Of a stretch of DNA of 64,000 nucleotides, positions 55,701 through 62,714 are shown piece by piece. The first letter of the stretch is position 1. Every line of letters begins with the position of its first letter. Under the pieces are notes generated by a model. The model searched no databases. It saw only the letters and a list, made by a program, of their open reading frames with translations, and was not told the DNA's origin. The position numbers and the translations under genes are program-made. Source of the stretch: Asaia bogorensis (GTDB taxonomy: Bacteria > Pseudomonadota > Alphaproteobacteria > Acetobacterales > Acetobacteraceae); contig CALQTN020000001.1 in the NCBI GenBank assembly GCA_943333505.2, positions 1 to 64,000 on the forward strand, given 5' to 3'.

Positions 55701-55854
55701 TATCGAGTTGAACGGTCGTTCAGTCGCCTTCGGAACCGGGCCTGGCTGGCTAACGGGCGAAGTGGGATGGTGCTGGACCGATGGCGATGCCAGCCTTGCG
55801 ATTACCGAAATTGGCGTCCTTTCGGTGACTATTGCTCTGACGCCGGTTTACTAG
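49765..55854 (+). CDS. Giant three-module repeat protein with C-terminal Hint domain
   Basis: This 2029-residue protein starts at GTG 49765 behind AAAGGG; no ATG is available. Three long Gly/Ala/Thr-rich modules each open with a Trp motif: QWNGQTGLFN at residue 5, QWLGLTGNFNDASQW at 527 and QWLGLTGSFGDANLW at 1116. Each closes with an ELxGLG-S/T-I-xTxF motif. Internal beta-solenoid-like repeats (DLGGVSLDFRAGSPL-type, YQAGNPIPVGQ-type, IGNGGIF-type) recur once per module, suggesting an adhesin-like stalk. Residues 1728-1870 are a Hint_2-type hedgehog/intein domain: CFAAGTQIST, VENLQIGDRVMLFDGR, WLGHRSLDCARH, LWLSPDHGIFVNGVFIPVRY and LDTGNRHAF. About 160 residues follow. No signal peptide is evident. 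A secreted or surface protein with Hint self-processing is likely but unproven. Confidence 0.88.
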   Translation: MLIKQWNGQTGLFNTDAAWSPTGTPGTADLASLGGINAYDVSTSGTAIIGGLVISGPRANLGVSGVLASLTSIDIDSGTVAAGTSGALLAVTSIGNAGVIRVAAGHTLTLGAGTLVNSGTFLVSGGTITVPASFVIAGALRGPIGVSNTGTISLTNGGLLDISANALTWAALTAGTISIDRASTLALAGTLGLGGATVNFRPDSLLHRVEFRGETLSNGTVDAAGAVFGGNELTLSQVRWSGSWTVPAGMTVFADATSSIAGGTLSISAGGRLLETGTLDNLTIALGVAGANGTATLAGTILADGQSSVVGPTLGANIIVRSNGNAVLGLARNFGTVLVQSGSLMLSGNANGTSGGGPYSPVTAINHGSIVVNGGVLRLDSYSDYQPGIAVATGQIIVGNGGVVEVDFVSAQTSTGTQANIIFADGAGTLSLATAAGTAPPAVIAVGGFTDGDSIIAVNGSVSQFDAASQTLLFLDPASGLARAQITFASGHHFAADELIGLGGASIATSFVAAANILPAFVPGTRQWLGLTGNFNDASQWTPSGVPGAGETASLAGIVAYVASQSGTTTVVAATINNALATLTVGGTLSASAGLALEHGVLYLPGTLRDTIVTQTAGYLREGSAGTLSNVTWIGDLTAAAGLTIRNGISVLGADGVADGRLTVASGTVTIADRETLDHVTIDLGATLVAAAGLTLGNHATLEASAGTTSLLATGSLTNAGHIKVRGGTLTLGGSGTTGFSNTGSIRVAAGAELDLTAGNITLADLLAGTIAIDPAGILVLTGTLDLGGVSLDFRAGSPLSKAVLRGATLMNGTVDADAGEFSFSSLALGNIVWRGPARVAAGATLTVDGTDSFLDAVGSLFGSIDVSAGGAALSSAGLLDAVTITLGNDTTPAAIVGANLAAPGGQVRLTPPSLGPDATVLANGLAGFAVSRNQGTVIVQSGTLTLTGNNGMISNAGLLQTAGGLLIAGGLTDYQAGNPIPVGQTQIGNGGIFKLVDATGLARNHVNARFIDNNGTFEIATHPGTGSDTITINGWVAGAVIMADFADTSQFDPASNSLRFSNSAAPGEVISVSLGTAHIYSADELTGLGTGTITTDFIASPITNIFPPATQSAPQWLGLTGSFGDANLWTPIGVPDATATASLAGTIAYVVSQTGIQTVGGLILSNGQATLSVGGILTTASIDLQAGTLNLVGALRNASITARGGALLASGGTLDSIGWRGALEIIGSLSARNGLALAAEDGSLTGQLNIASGGLNFVDSETLDNAAIALGGVLSGSAALGLGSHTHLTVQGLGTLIATTTLATAGTITVSAGQTLTVGTQAGFSSGTLVNSGAIAVDGGTLVLLGSVRNSGIIAISNGGEADIGNTSLAALLAAGLNVDPSSRIVISGTFDLGGGTVDFSATGPLAGAVFNGATLFNGYVDARPGGFSGSVVALNGIAWRGPLNVGNGHTLTVDSLSHVVDAIDPTLPGTIDIAAGGQLRSTGTLDVGQINLGDLSGPAVATLWGGVASFGAFQDPVIGASATIITAGAASLSFARNLGTIIAASGTLTLTGRNNGGNDFGVLNDNGATILASAYTNYVGESAIPTGQVNIANGGVFTAINPAVANRFGIAAGVHARIVFADATGTLAVQASTIEDFSLFPSIYSVPSILSVAGFQAGNVIRVSSGNARFDAATNQLAFYDATTATMTALIDFDPGHLFDPSELSGLGSSSISTGFAGGGGGITACFAAGTQISTVSGLVSVENLQIGDRVMLFDGRNAPVIWLGHRSLDCARHRRPHDVQPIRVMQHAFGTTPDCDLWLSPDHGIFVNGVFIPVRYLDNGATIHQENWGRVTYWHIELARHAVIFAAGLACETYLDTGNRHAFVEGGPSVQLHPEFARAVWSREGCAQLVTQGAELQAVRALVAARAAGLGFTMTDDPDLHISMDGIRLNGVQLNGTWNFNIPAPRTVAIRSRRARPVDTDPTSADGRRLGVAIAHIELNGRSVAFGTGPGWLTGEVGWCWTDGDASLAITEIGVLSVTIALTPVY

Positions 55855-56084
55855 CTTGGGCCTGACCAAAAAGGGTTGGTGACGGCACATTTTTAATTGT
55901 GAAGTTTTATTTTTATCCGGGAATTTATCGCCGCAATGCGCCGTCGTATATCCAAGTGACGCCGATCTGTAGGCAATCTTTGCCAAAGCGATAGCACCCT
56001 CGTGCCGCACCTGTCGGTGATTTTGGGCGAGGCGAAGCTTTGCCCACCAGGTCGTCGCCGGCCCCTTCGCGGAAAGGATGTTTG
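55855..56084. other. Intergenic region after the giant gene
   Basis: About 230 bases between the giant gene and a small helix-turn-helix gene. I see AT-rich patches (ATTTTTAATTGTGAAG near 55888) but no convincing terminator hairpin, promoter or gene. Confidence 0.5.
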
Positions 56085-56345
56085 ATGTCGCCGCACGTTT
56101 CATTGGCCGCCCCTGTGGTGCCCCACAGGCTTGCAGCCTTACAGAATTCAGCTGGATCGCCCGAAGGTCCGTCGGGCAATTGTGATATAATTGACGATCA
56201 CGCTTTGCTGACGCTTATTGCCACGCTCAGGTCCTGTCGGGACATCGCCTGCCGGCTTGGCATCACGGTTCCGGCAACCAAAATTCGATTGGCCGGTCTT
56301 TATCGGCGACGCACTCGACGTGGCGGGAAGTATTTGTCAGGGTGA
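56085..56345 (+). CDS. Small LuxR-type helix-turn-helix protein (orphan DNA-binding domain)
   Basis: This 86-residue frame starts at the ATG at 56085, preceded by AAGGA at 7 bases. Residues about 40-80 (ALLTLIATLRSCRDIACRLG then ITVPATKIRLAGLYRRR) match the LuxR/NarL C-terminal helix-turn-helix, including the LGITVPATxxxLAxLYRR recognition region seen in the regulator at 18060. There is no sensor or receiver domain, and the end is basic (RRTRRGGKYLSG). It may be a stand-alone binder or the remnant of a full regulator. It precedes the ECF sigma gene by about 50 bases. Confidence 0.55.
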   Translation: MSPHVSLAAPVVPHRLAALQNSAGSPEGPSGNCDIIDDHALLTLIATLRSCRDIACRLGITVPATKIRLAGLYRRRTRRGGKYLSG

Positions 56346-56399
56346 TGGAATATTTTTCACCCGGCAATCGTCTGCTTGCTGAACGATGAGAATATTTCG

Positions 56400-56963
56400 A
56401 TGAGTCCCGACCTCCGCAATACGCTGGTTACACTGCTGCCACGGATGCGACGGTTCGGTCTCGCGCTTACCGGATCGGCAGCCGATGCCGATGATCTGGT
56501 GCAACTCACGTGCGAGCGGGTGATTTTGCGGTCGGCGCAACTACGCGAACACGCAAGACTGGATGCCTGGCTGTATGGGATCATGCGCAATCTTTGGATC
56601 GATGAACTACGCTACCGCAAGCGGCGGCAGCATGACGATCTCGACACGGCAACCGGCGTGATCGGCGATGATGGGCAGGCGGTTGTCGACGGCCGCATCA
56701 CCCTTGCCGCGGTCCGACTGGCCATGCAGGACATGCCTGCTGATCAGCGCATCCTGCTGATGCTGGTCTGTGTTGACGGGTTGACCTACCGTGAGGCGTC
56801 GGAAACCCTCGGTATCCCGTTGGGCACGGTCATGAGCCGGCTATCGCGGGCAAGACAGGATTTGCATCAGCGTATGAACCCGGCGCCAAAGCCAGACGGC
56901 GTCGCCCAATTCCCACTGCGCGGCGGGGCTGGCCGCGACAAACGACCGGGCGAGACCCGTTAG
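56400..56963 (+). CDS. ECF-family RNA polymerase sigma factor
   Basis: This 187-residue protein runs from the ATG at 56400 (MSPDLRNTLVTLLPRMRRFG); a TTG at 56376 would add eight residues. Region 2 is LTGSAADADDLVQLTCERVI with RLDAWLYGIMRNLWIDELRY RKRR. Region 4 is MPADQRILLMLVCVDGLTYR and EASETLGIPLGTVMSRLSRA. It lacks sigma regions 1 and 3, so it is an ECF factor. The anti-sigma gene starts 2 bases after its stop. Its regulon is not visible; the nearby giant surface-type protein is an attractive target. Confidence 0.9.
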   Translation: MSPDLRNTLVTLLPRMRRFGLALTGSAADADDLVQLTCERVILRSAQLREHARLDAWLYGIMRNLWIDELRYRKRRQHDDLDTATGVIGDDGQAVVDGRITLAAVRLAMQDMPADQRILLMLVCVDGLTYREASETLGIPLGTVMSRLSRARQDLHQRMNPAPKPDGVAQFPLRGGAGRDKRPGETR

Positions 56964-56965
56964 AC

Positions 56966-57709
56966 ATGACTGACAAGCAAACCATGGAAAACCTTCTCGT
57001 CGGCTATGCCGATGGCGAACTCGACGCCGCAACCACGGCCGAGGTCGAGGCTTATATTGCCGCCAATCCGGACGCCGAACGGATGCTGGCCCTCCACCGC
57101 GAAACCACCGCCTTGTTGCGGGCGGCTTTCGCGGAGGGCCTGTACGCCAAGGGCCCGACCACTGTGGCGCCCGCGATACGTCCGCGCCGACCTGCGATGC
57201 GGCGCTGGATGGCGATGGCGGCCGCGCTGATGCTAGCAGTGCTGGGGTATGGCACCGGAGCGACCTGGCCAGACCTTGTAGTGTCCGGGCGATCGCGGAT
57301 GTTGAGCGAAGTTGCCGAGTACCATGCGGTTTATTCGCGAGAAACAGTACATCTGGTGGAAGTGCCAGCAGCCCAGATCGATCACCTCAAGGCCTGGCTT
57401 GGCCGGCGGGTGAAGGGCACGCTGCTCGTCCCCGATTTCAGCGCGGCCGGGTTGACCTTTGCCGGCGGGCGGATGGTCGTGGTCGATGGCGCGCCGGTGG
57501 CGGAGTTGATGTACACCCGCGCCAACGGCCTGCCCATCGGGTTCTGTATGTTCTGGCATGACGCGACTCCCAGCCCGATTCTGGTCGAACGGCGGGAAAA
57601 ACAGCATCTGGCGACATGGGATGATGGCAAGCACGGCTACATCGTCGTGGGCGAAGCCGATCGTGACCTGATCCACCGGTTAGCCACAGCCGCCAAGCAG
57701 CAGATCTAG
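56966..57709 (+). CDS. Membrane-anchored anti-sigma factor
   Basis: This 247-residue protein has an N-terminal sigma-binding region (MENLLVGYADGELDAATTAE then VEAYIAANPDAERMLALHRE). One transmembrane helix (about residues 80-97, MRRWMAMAAALMLAVLGYG) is followed by a periplasmic domain (YHAVYSRETVHLVEVPAAQ, LMYTRANGLPIGFCMFWHD) resembling anti-sigma factors of the RsiW/FecR-like class in alphaproteobacteria. The zinc-binding HxxxCxxC motif is absent. It should hold the ECF sigma factor at the membrane. Its TAG stop is the first triplet of a conserved repeat unit. Confidence 0.82.
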   Translation: MTDKQTMENLLVGYADGELDAATTAEVEAYIAANPDAERMLALHRETTALLRAAFAEGLYAKGPTTVAPAIRPRRPAMRRWMAMAAALMLAVLGYGTGATWPDLVVSGRSRMLSEVAEYHAVYSRETVHLVEVPAAQIDHLKAWLGRRVKGTLLVPDFSAAGLTFAGGRMVVVDGAPVAELMYTRANGLPIGFCMFWHDATPSPILVERREKQHLATWDDGKHGYIVVGEADRDLIHRLATAAKQQI

Positions 57710-57875
57710 ATCATCACTCGTTCAATCGGCTTCGATGGGGCGGATAAAGATGATCGTGAAAACAAGACTCTAGAGCGTGCCTGCTGGTTCAACTTCAACG
57801 GATTACGTTCTAACTCTTTGTTTGGTCGCGTGATTCAGACCTTCGGTAATTCCACCTACGGTCATCACGCTCTAG
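57707..57875. repeat. Modular AGAGCGTG palindromic repeat, copy 3 (flank + B + inverted A)
   Basis: The flank begins at the anti-sigma stop codon (TAGATCATCACTCGTTC) and matches 9139-9210. Module B (57772-57812) has the same orientation as in copy 2. Module A (57806-57874) is inverted relative to copies 1 and 2. The order is therefore flank-B-A' instead of flank-A-B. The element ends CACGCTCTAG as in copy 2. rsmB starts 53 bases later. Confidence 0.8.
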
Positions 57876-57927
57876 CCCCGGCATCAGCAGGCTGGCGTGG
57901 CGGGAACGATCGGGGCAATAGAACGGC

Positions 57928-59163
57928 ATGACCGACCCCACCCGCGCTGCCGCCTTCGATCTTCTGACCACCGTGCTCGATCGCGGACGCCCGATCGAGG
58001 AAGCGCTCGATGCGCTGCCCTCGATTGATCCGCGTGATCGCGCTGCCGCCCATCGGCTGGCGGCGAGCGTATTACGCCGGCTGGGCACGCTGGATGCGGT
58101 TATGGAACCGTACCTCACCAAACGCCCGCCCGTGCCGGTGCGCCATGTGCTGCGACTGGGTGCTGCGGCAGTGCTGCTGCTCGACGCGCCGGCCCATGCC
58201 GCGGTGGCGACTGCGGTCGATCTCGCCCGCGCGAAAGGACTTGCCCCCTTTACCGGGTTGGTGAATGCGGTGCTGCGCCGCATTGCCGCCGGTGGGGCGG
58301 CAGCGCTGGCCGAGCTCGATGCGCCCCGGCTCGATACGCCGTCCTGGCTATGGTCGGCCTGGGGGCGGGATGCGCGGGCGATTGCGACCGCGCATCAGCA
58401 GGAGGCCCCGATCGACCTCACTCTAGCGACAGGCTTCGAGGCGCCGGAAAATGGCGTGAAGCTGCCGACCGGATCGTGGCGCTATCCGCCGGGCACCAGG
58501 GTGGCCGATATGGCCGGGTTTTCCGAAGGTGGGTTCTGGGTACAGGACGCCGCCGCTGCCCTGCCGGCGCGCATGCTGGCAGCCCGGGCCGGCGAATTGA
58601 TCGCCGATCTCTGCGCCGCACCGGGTGGCAAGACCGCGCAGCTTGCGGCGAGCGGCGCGCGGGTGATCGCGGTCGAGCGCGATGCCAAACGGATTGATCG
58701 GCTGCGCGAAAACCTCGCGCGCCTGGGAATGACCCCCGAAATCATCCATGCCGATGCCACAAGCTGGCAGCCCCCGGCCCTGCTCGACGCGGTCCTGCTC
58801 GATGCGCCGTGCAGCGCCACCGGCACCATCCGCCGCCATCCTGATGTGGTGCATATCAAACGGGCGAGCGACATCGGCGCGCTCAATAAATTGCAGGACA
58901 AACTGCTCGACGCGGCCTGCGCCATGCTGCGGCCAGGCGGTCGGCTGGTGTACGCAGTATGCTCACTGCTGCCGGCCGAGGGCGCCGCGCGCATTGATGC
59001 GGCACTGGCACGGCTACCGTTGCGGTTGGTTCCGATCCCGGCCGATGGCTATGGTGTGCCCGAGGCGGTGACCGGGGACGGAACTTTGCGCACCACCCCC
59101 GCGCTTTGGTCCGATCGCGGCGGGATGGACGGGTTCTTTGCGGCCAGTCTGGAGCGGGTGTGA
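57928..59163 (+). CDS. rsmB: 16S rRNA m5C967 methyltransferase RsmB
   Basis: This 411-residue enzyme methylates C5 of a cytosine in 16S rRNA. An N-terminal NusB-like RNA-binding domain (TRAAAFDLLTTVLDRGRPIE) precedes the methyltransferase domain. SAM binding is at LCAAPGGKTAQLAASGARVI. The catalytic cysteines are in LDAPCSATGTIRRHPDV and YAVCSLLPAEGAAR. Length is normal. It may share a transcript with nothing downstream, as the next gene is convergent. Confidence 0.93.
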   Translation: MTDPTRAAAFDLLTTVLDRGRPIEEALDALPSIDPRDRAAAHRLAASVLRRLGTLDAVMEPYLTKRPPVPVRHVLRLGAAAVLLLDAPAHAAVATAVDLARAKGLAPFTGLVNAVLRRIAAGGAAALAELDAPRLDTPSWLWSAWGRDARAIATAHQQEAPIDLTLATGFEAPENGVKLPTGSWRYPPGTRVADMAGFSEGGFWVQDAAAALPARMLAARAGELIADLCAAPGGKTAQLAASGARVIAVERDAKRIDRLRENLARLGMTPEIIHADATSWQPPALLDAVLLDAPCSATGTIRRHPDVVHIKRASDIGALNKLQDKLLDAACAMLRPGGRLVYAVCSLLPAEGAARIDAALARLPLRLVPIPADGYGVPEAVTGDGTLRTTPALWSDRGGMDGFFAASLERV

Positions 59164-59357
59164 CGTCGGGTTGAAAAACCAGACCGTGGCCGCGGGTCAG
59201 CGGTGGCGATCTGACCGCGATTGGCATCGCAGTCCCACCGTCATGGCGCGCGATGCGGGCCAGAAAATGATCCTGCGATTCCAGCCAGCCGATCTTGCCG
59301 CCCCGTGTCAGGGCGGCAAGCTGGCGGACGTACCGAAACGCCGGGTCGGTCGTGGGT
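59164..59357. other. Short region between rsmB and the SDR gene, with an open minus-strand frame
   Basis: These ~195 bases separate two convergent genes. One minus-strand frame is open right through, with protein-like composition (KPTTDPAFRYVRQLAALTRG, GGKIGWLESQDHFLARIARH), but has no clear start and continues antisense into rsmB. It may be a gene remnant or chance in GC-rich DNA. I assign no function. Confidence 0.4.
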
Positions 59358-60140
59358 TTACCCCATCATCGAATTGAACGCCCCGCCATCGAGCAGCAGG
59401 TTCTGCCCGACAATATAGCTCGACGACGCCGCGCATAGGAACACGCAGGCATCGCCGAACTCGGCTGGATCGCCGGCACGCCCGGTCGGGGTGTCTTTCA
59501 TCCGGAAGGCGATTTCGTCATCGAGGCTACGGCCAGATTTGCCCGCCATCGCCGCCGAGGTGCCACGCAGCCGGTCAGTGAGGAACGGGCCGGGCAGCAG
59601 GCCGTTGATGGTGACGTTGTGGCGCGCGACCTGCCGGGCGAGGCCGGCGACAAACCCGGTGAGGCCGGCGCGTGCCCCGTTGCTCATGCCCAAAGCCGCG
59701 ATCGGCGACTTCACCGAGGCTGAGGTGATGTTGACGATGCGGCCGAATTTACGCGCGATCATGCCATCGACCACCGATTTGATCAGGAAGATCGGCGTCA
59801 GCATGTTGGCATCGACCGCCTTGATCCAGTCGTCACGTTCCCAATCACGGAAATCGCCCGGTGGCGGGCCGCCGGCATTGTTGACCAGGATGTCCATGTC
59901 GGGCGTGGCGGCCAAAGCGGCAGCGCGCCCGGCTTCGGTGGTGATGTCCCCGGCAACGGTGGTGACCCGCGCGCCGGTGGCCGCACGGATTTCAGCGGCG
60001 GTGGCTTCCAGCACATCGACGCCGCGGGCGGTGATGGTGACGTTGACGCCTTCCCGCGCCAGCGCCATCGCGCAAGCTTTACCCAGGCCCTTGCTCGCCG
60101 CACACACCAAAGCGGTCTTGCCGCGCAATCCCATGTCCAT
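59358..60140 (-). CDS. SDR-fold oxidoreductase lacking the usual Tyr-Lys pair
   Basis: This 260-residue short-chain dehydrogenase-fold protein has cofactor loop AASKGLGKACAMALAREG, DILVNNAGGPPPGDF, VNITSASVKSPIAALGMSNG and the C-terminal GDACVFLCAASSSYIVGQNL. The active-site Ser (ITSAS) is kept. Where YxxxK is expected, the alignment MSNGARAGL places Ser and Arg, as in a recognised divergent SDR subfamily. The reaction may therefore differ from normal ketoreduction. The gene follows a thioesterase gene by one base, suggesting a shared acyl substrate. Confidence 0.87.
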   Translation of the reverse strand: MDMGLRGKTALVCAASKGLGKACAMALAREGVNVTITARGVDVLEATAAEIRAATGARVTTVAGDITTEAGRAAALAATPDMDILVNNAGGPPPGDFRDWERDDWIKAVDANMLTPIFLIKSVVDGMIARKFGRIVNITSASVKSPIAALGMSNGARAGLTGFVAGLARQVARHNVTINGLLPGPFLTDRLRGTSAAMAGKSGRSLDDEIAFRMKDTPTGRAGDPAEFGDACVFLCAASSSYIVGQNLLLDGGAFNSMMG

Positions 60141-60141
60141 T

Positions 60142-60588
60142 TTACGTTACTCCCTCGGTTGTTACTGTCTGCAATACCCTGCGGATATGATCCGGTATTG
60201 GCACTGGTCGCATGCTGGCACGATCGACGTAGACATGCACGAAATGTCCCTCAGCGGAGCTGACATCTTCATCGGCCCGGAAAATCCCCAGCCCGTAGCG
60301 GACCGAGCTGTTGCCCAATTTGTCGACCCGCAACCCGACCGTTACATCATCGGGATAGGCGATCTGGGCACGGTAACGACAACCCGATTCGGCGACGACG
60401 CCGATCACCGGGCTCGCCTGAAGGTCGAGCAGGCTGTGATCCATCAGAAACCGGTTCACCGCCGTGTCGATCCACGAATAATAGATCACGTTATTGACAT
60501 GGGCAAAGGCATCATTGTCCATGAAACGGGTGGTGATTGGCAGAAACCTGCGAAAATCCGAACGGATGGCGGGCGGCGGGCGCGACAT
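60142..60588 (-). CDS. Acyl-CoA thioesterase, hotdog fold (4HBT-like)
   Basis: This protein of about 148 residues starts at the ATG at 60588 (MSRPPPAIRSDFRRFLPITT); an ATG at 60600 adds four residues. TRFMDNDAFAHVNNVIYYSW is the 4HBT motif with the catalytic Asp in D-x-D/N-AFAHVNN. ESGCRYRAQIAYPDDVTVGL follows. It hydrolyses short or aromatic acyl-CoA. It is directly upstream of the SDR gene on the same strand. Confidence 0.87.
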   Translation of the reverse strand: MSRPPPAIRSDFRRFLPITTRFMDNDAFAHVNNVIYYSWIDTAVNRFLMDHSLLDLQASPVIGVVAESGCRYRAQIAYPDDVTVGLRVDKLGNSSVRYGLGIFRADEDVSSAEGHFVHVYVDRASMRPVPIPDHIRRVLQTVTTEGVT

Positions 60589-60691
60589 TGCAAGGTCCAT
60601 AACGACATCGGGTGGGACGGTTTAGACCGCGATTGCGGCCTTGCGTCCAGAGCGATGGACCTGGGGGGCTGGGGCGGCTAAATGGCCGATC

Positions 60692-61057
60692 ATGCGTGCA
60701 CAATTTCTTCTTCGGCGCGGCTTCCTGGTTCTGGGTTTGCTTGGCACCAGCTTTCCTGTCGCCGCCCATGCCATTCTGATGGAGGGCTATCCGGCGCCGA
60801 ACGGCACCGTGCCGGCCGGAACCGTCGCGATCCGGCTGCGCTTTAACAGCCGGATCGATGTTGGCCGGTCCCGGTTAACCCTGGTGGTGCCCGGACGCGG
60901 TGAGCAGCGCTTGCAGATCCAGCCCGGCCCGACCCCGGACCTGATGGAAGCGGAGACCATATTGGCGGCGGGTGGCATGGCGTTGCACTGGCAGGTGCTG
61001 GCGATCGACGGCCATATTACCCGCGGCATTATCCCCTTCACCGCGATTGCGCGCTGA
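60692..61057 (+). CDS. copC: Periplasmic copper-binding protein CopC
   Basis: This 121-residue protein runs from the ATG at 60692 (MRAQFLLRRGFLVLGLLGTS). Signal peptidase cleavage after PVAA would leave His26 at the mature N-terminus, the Cu(II) histidine-brace ligand of CopC. The partner acidic and His ligands are in AIDGHITRG near the C-terminus. It carries copper in the periplasm for the CopD membrane protein encoded one base downstream. Confidence 0.87.
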   Translation: MRAQFLLRRGFLVLGLLGTSFPVAAHAILMEGYPAPNGTVPAGTVAIRLRFNSRIDVGRSRLTLVVPGRGEQRLQIQPGPTPDLMEAETILAAGGMALHWQVLAIDGHITRGIIPFTAIAR

Positions 61058-61058
61058 T

Positions 61059-62714
61059 ATGCAACTCCTTGTCGATCTGTTCGGTTATCTCAGCATCATC
61101 CTGCACGGTGCCACCATCGTGGGTCAGGCAACTTCGGTCGGGAGTGTGCTTTTCCTGGTGTTTCTCGCCAGACCGCGTGCCTGGATGATCGGGACGACCG
61201 GCGATGCTGTCATCACCGATACGGTGCGCATCGCCCGCTGGGCGCTGCTCGGGCTCATTGTCGGGGAACTCGCCACCACGCTGATGCAACTCGCGATGCT
61301 GGTGAGCACCACCGGACTTGAACCGGCCGATGCCCTCGGCGCCGATTTCGCCGTCGCCGGGCTGATCAAGATCATTGTGGCGCTTATTTTACTCGGGTTG
61401 CTGTCGCTGCAAGACAGCACGGGATCTTCGGTGCTGCTGGTGTTGGCGAGCGCCTGCGTATTGGCGGCCGGCACGCTGACAACCCATGCCATCGCCCGGG
61501 TGGAGAGCCGCGAAATTCTGCTTGTCGCGACGTTTGTGCATCAGTTCGGCGCCGCTATCTGGATCGGTGGCATTCCGGCCTTCGTCGCTGCCTTGCGCCG
61601 TGGCAGCGACAGCGCCGCCTGGCGGATGGTGGGCGAGCGCTTTTCGAGCATGTGCATGATCGGCGTTGTCGCGATCCTGCTGTCGGCGAGCGTGCTGGCG
61701 GTGTGGTATATCGGGTCGGTTCCGGCCAGCTACGGCACCGCCTACGGCGTTATGGCCGGTGCGAAAGGCGCGATGTTCCTGGCGCTGCTGCTGCTGGGCT
61801 TCGGCAATTTCCGCCTGATCCGCAGCCTGCGGCCGCATCGCGACACCAGCATCACCCGGCTGCGCCGCTTCGCCGAGGTGGAAATCGGCATCGGCTTCAC
61901 CCTGTTCTTCGCCGCCGCATCGCTGACCTCGGTGCCGCCCGGGGTTGATCTGACCCATGACCGCGTCACCTTTCACGAAATCGTCGAGCGCAACACCCCG
62001 GTCTGGCCGCGGCTAGAAAGCCCCGATCACGATGCGCTGGCGTTGCCGGCGTTGCAGGCCAGGCTCGATGCGGAAGCCGCTGCGAGCGCGCAGAAGCCGC
62101 AGGCCGCCTTTGTGCCTGGGGGAGGATCGCTGCCCGACCGCAACGCCGCCGATATTGCGTGGTCGGAATACAATCATCATTGGGCCGGGCTGTTCGTGAT
62201 CGCCATCGCGCTGCTGGCGCTGCTCAATCAGGCCGGGCTGCGGGCGGCGCGACATTGGCCGGTGGTGTTCTTCGGGCTGGCAGGGTTCCTGTTTTTTCGC
62301 TCCGACCCTGAGACCTGGCCGATGGGCGATATTTCATTCCTCGACTCGCTGCGTGATGTCGAGGTGCTGCAGCATCGGTTTTTCGTGGTGCTGCTGGTGT
62401 GCTTTGCGATCTTCGAATGGCGGGTGCGGCTTGGCCTTGCGCGCGCACGCTGGATGACCTTGGTGTTTCCACTGCTGACCGCCATCGGTGGGGCGGCGTT
62501 GCTGACCCACAGCCACGCGATTGCCAACGTCAAGGAACAATTGCTGATCGAACTAACCCATACGCCATTGGCGCTGGCCGGCGCCGCCGCCGGCTGGGCG
62601 CGCTGGCTTGAATTGCGGCTGGACCCGGGCCGAGGCCAGCGCATTGCCGGCTGGGTGTGGCCGCTGTGCTTCCTGCTGGTCGGGCTGTTCCTGCTGGGGT
62701 ATCGCGAGGCCTGA
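61059..62714 (+). CDS. copD: CopD-family copper transport membrane protein
   Basis: This 551-residue multi-spanning membrane protein starts at the ATG at 61059, one base after copC. The CopD domain covers the first ~290 residues (FGYLSIILHGATIVGQATSV, ATFVHQFGAAIWIGGIPAFV, YGVMAGAKGAMFLALLLLGF), with conserved histidines near the periplasmic faces. A further ~230 residues with extra membrane helices (DIAWSEYNHHWAGLFVIAIA, DISFLDSLRDVEVLQHRFFV) make it longer than classical CopD. It probably imports copper delivered by CopC. Its TGA abuts the stop of the convergent asparaginase gene. Confidence 0.87.
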   Translation: MQLLVDLFGYLSIILHGATIVGQATSVGSVLFLVFLARPRAWMIGTTGDAVITDTVRIARWALLGLIVGELATTLMQLAMLVSTTGLEPADALGADFAVAGLIKIIVALILLGLLSLQDSTGSSVLLVLASACVLAAGTLTTHAIARVESREILLVATFVHQFGAAIWIGGIPAFVAALRRGSDSAAWRMVGERFSSMCMIGVVAILLSASVLAVWYIGSVPASYGTAYGVMAGAKGAMFLALLLLGFGNFRLIRSLRPHRDTSITRLRRFAEVEIGIGFTLFFAAASLTSVPPGVDLTHDRVTFHEIVERNTPVWPRLESPDHDALALPALQARLDAEAAASAQKPQAAFVPGGGSLPDRNAADIAWSEYNHHWAGLFVIAIALLALLNQAGLRAARHWPVVFFGLAGFLFFRSDPETWPMGDISFLDSLRDVEVLQHRFFVVLLVCFAIFEWRVRLGLARARWMTLVFPLLTAIGGAALLTHSHAIANVKEQLLIELTHTPLALAGAAAGWARWLELRLDPGRGQRIAGWVWPLCFLLVGLFLLGYREA

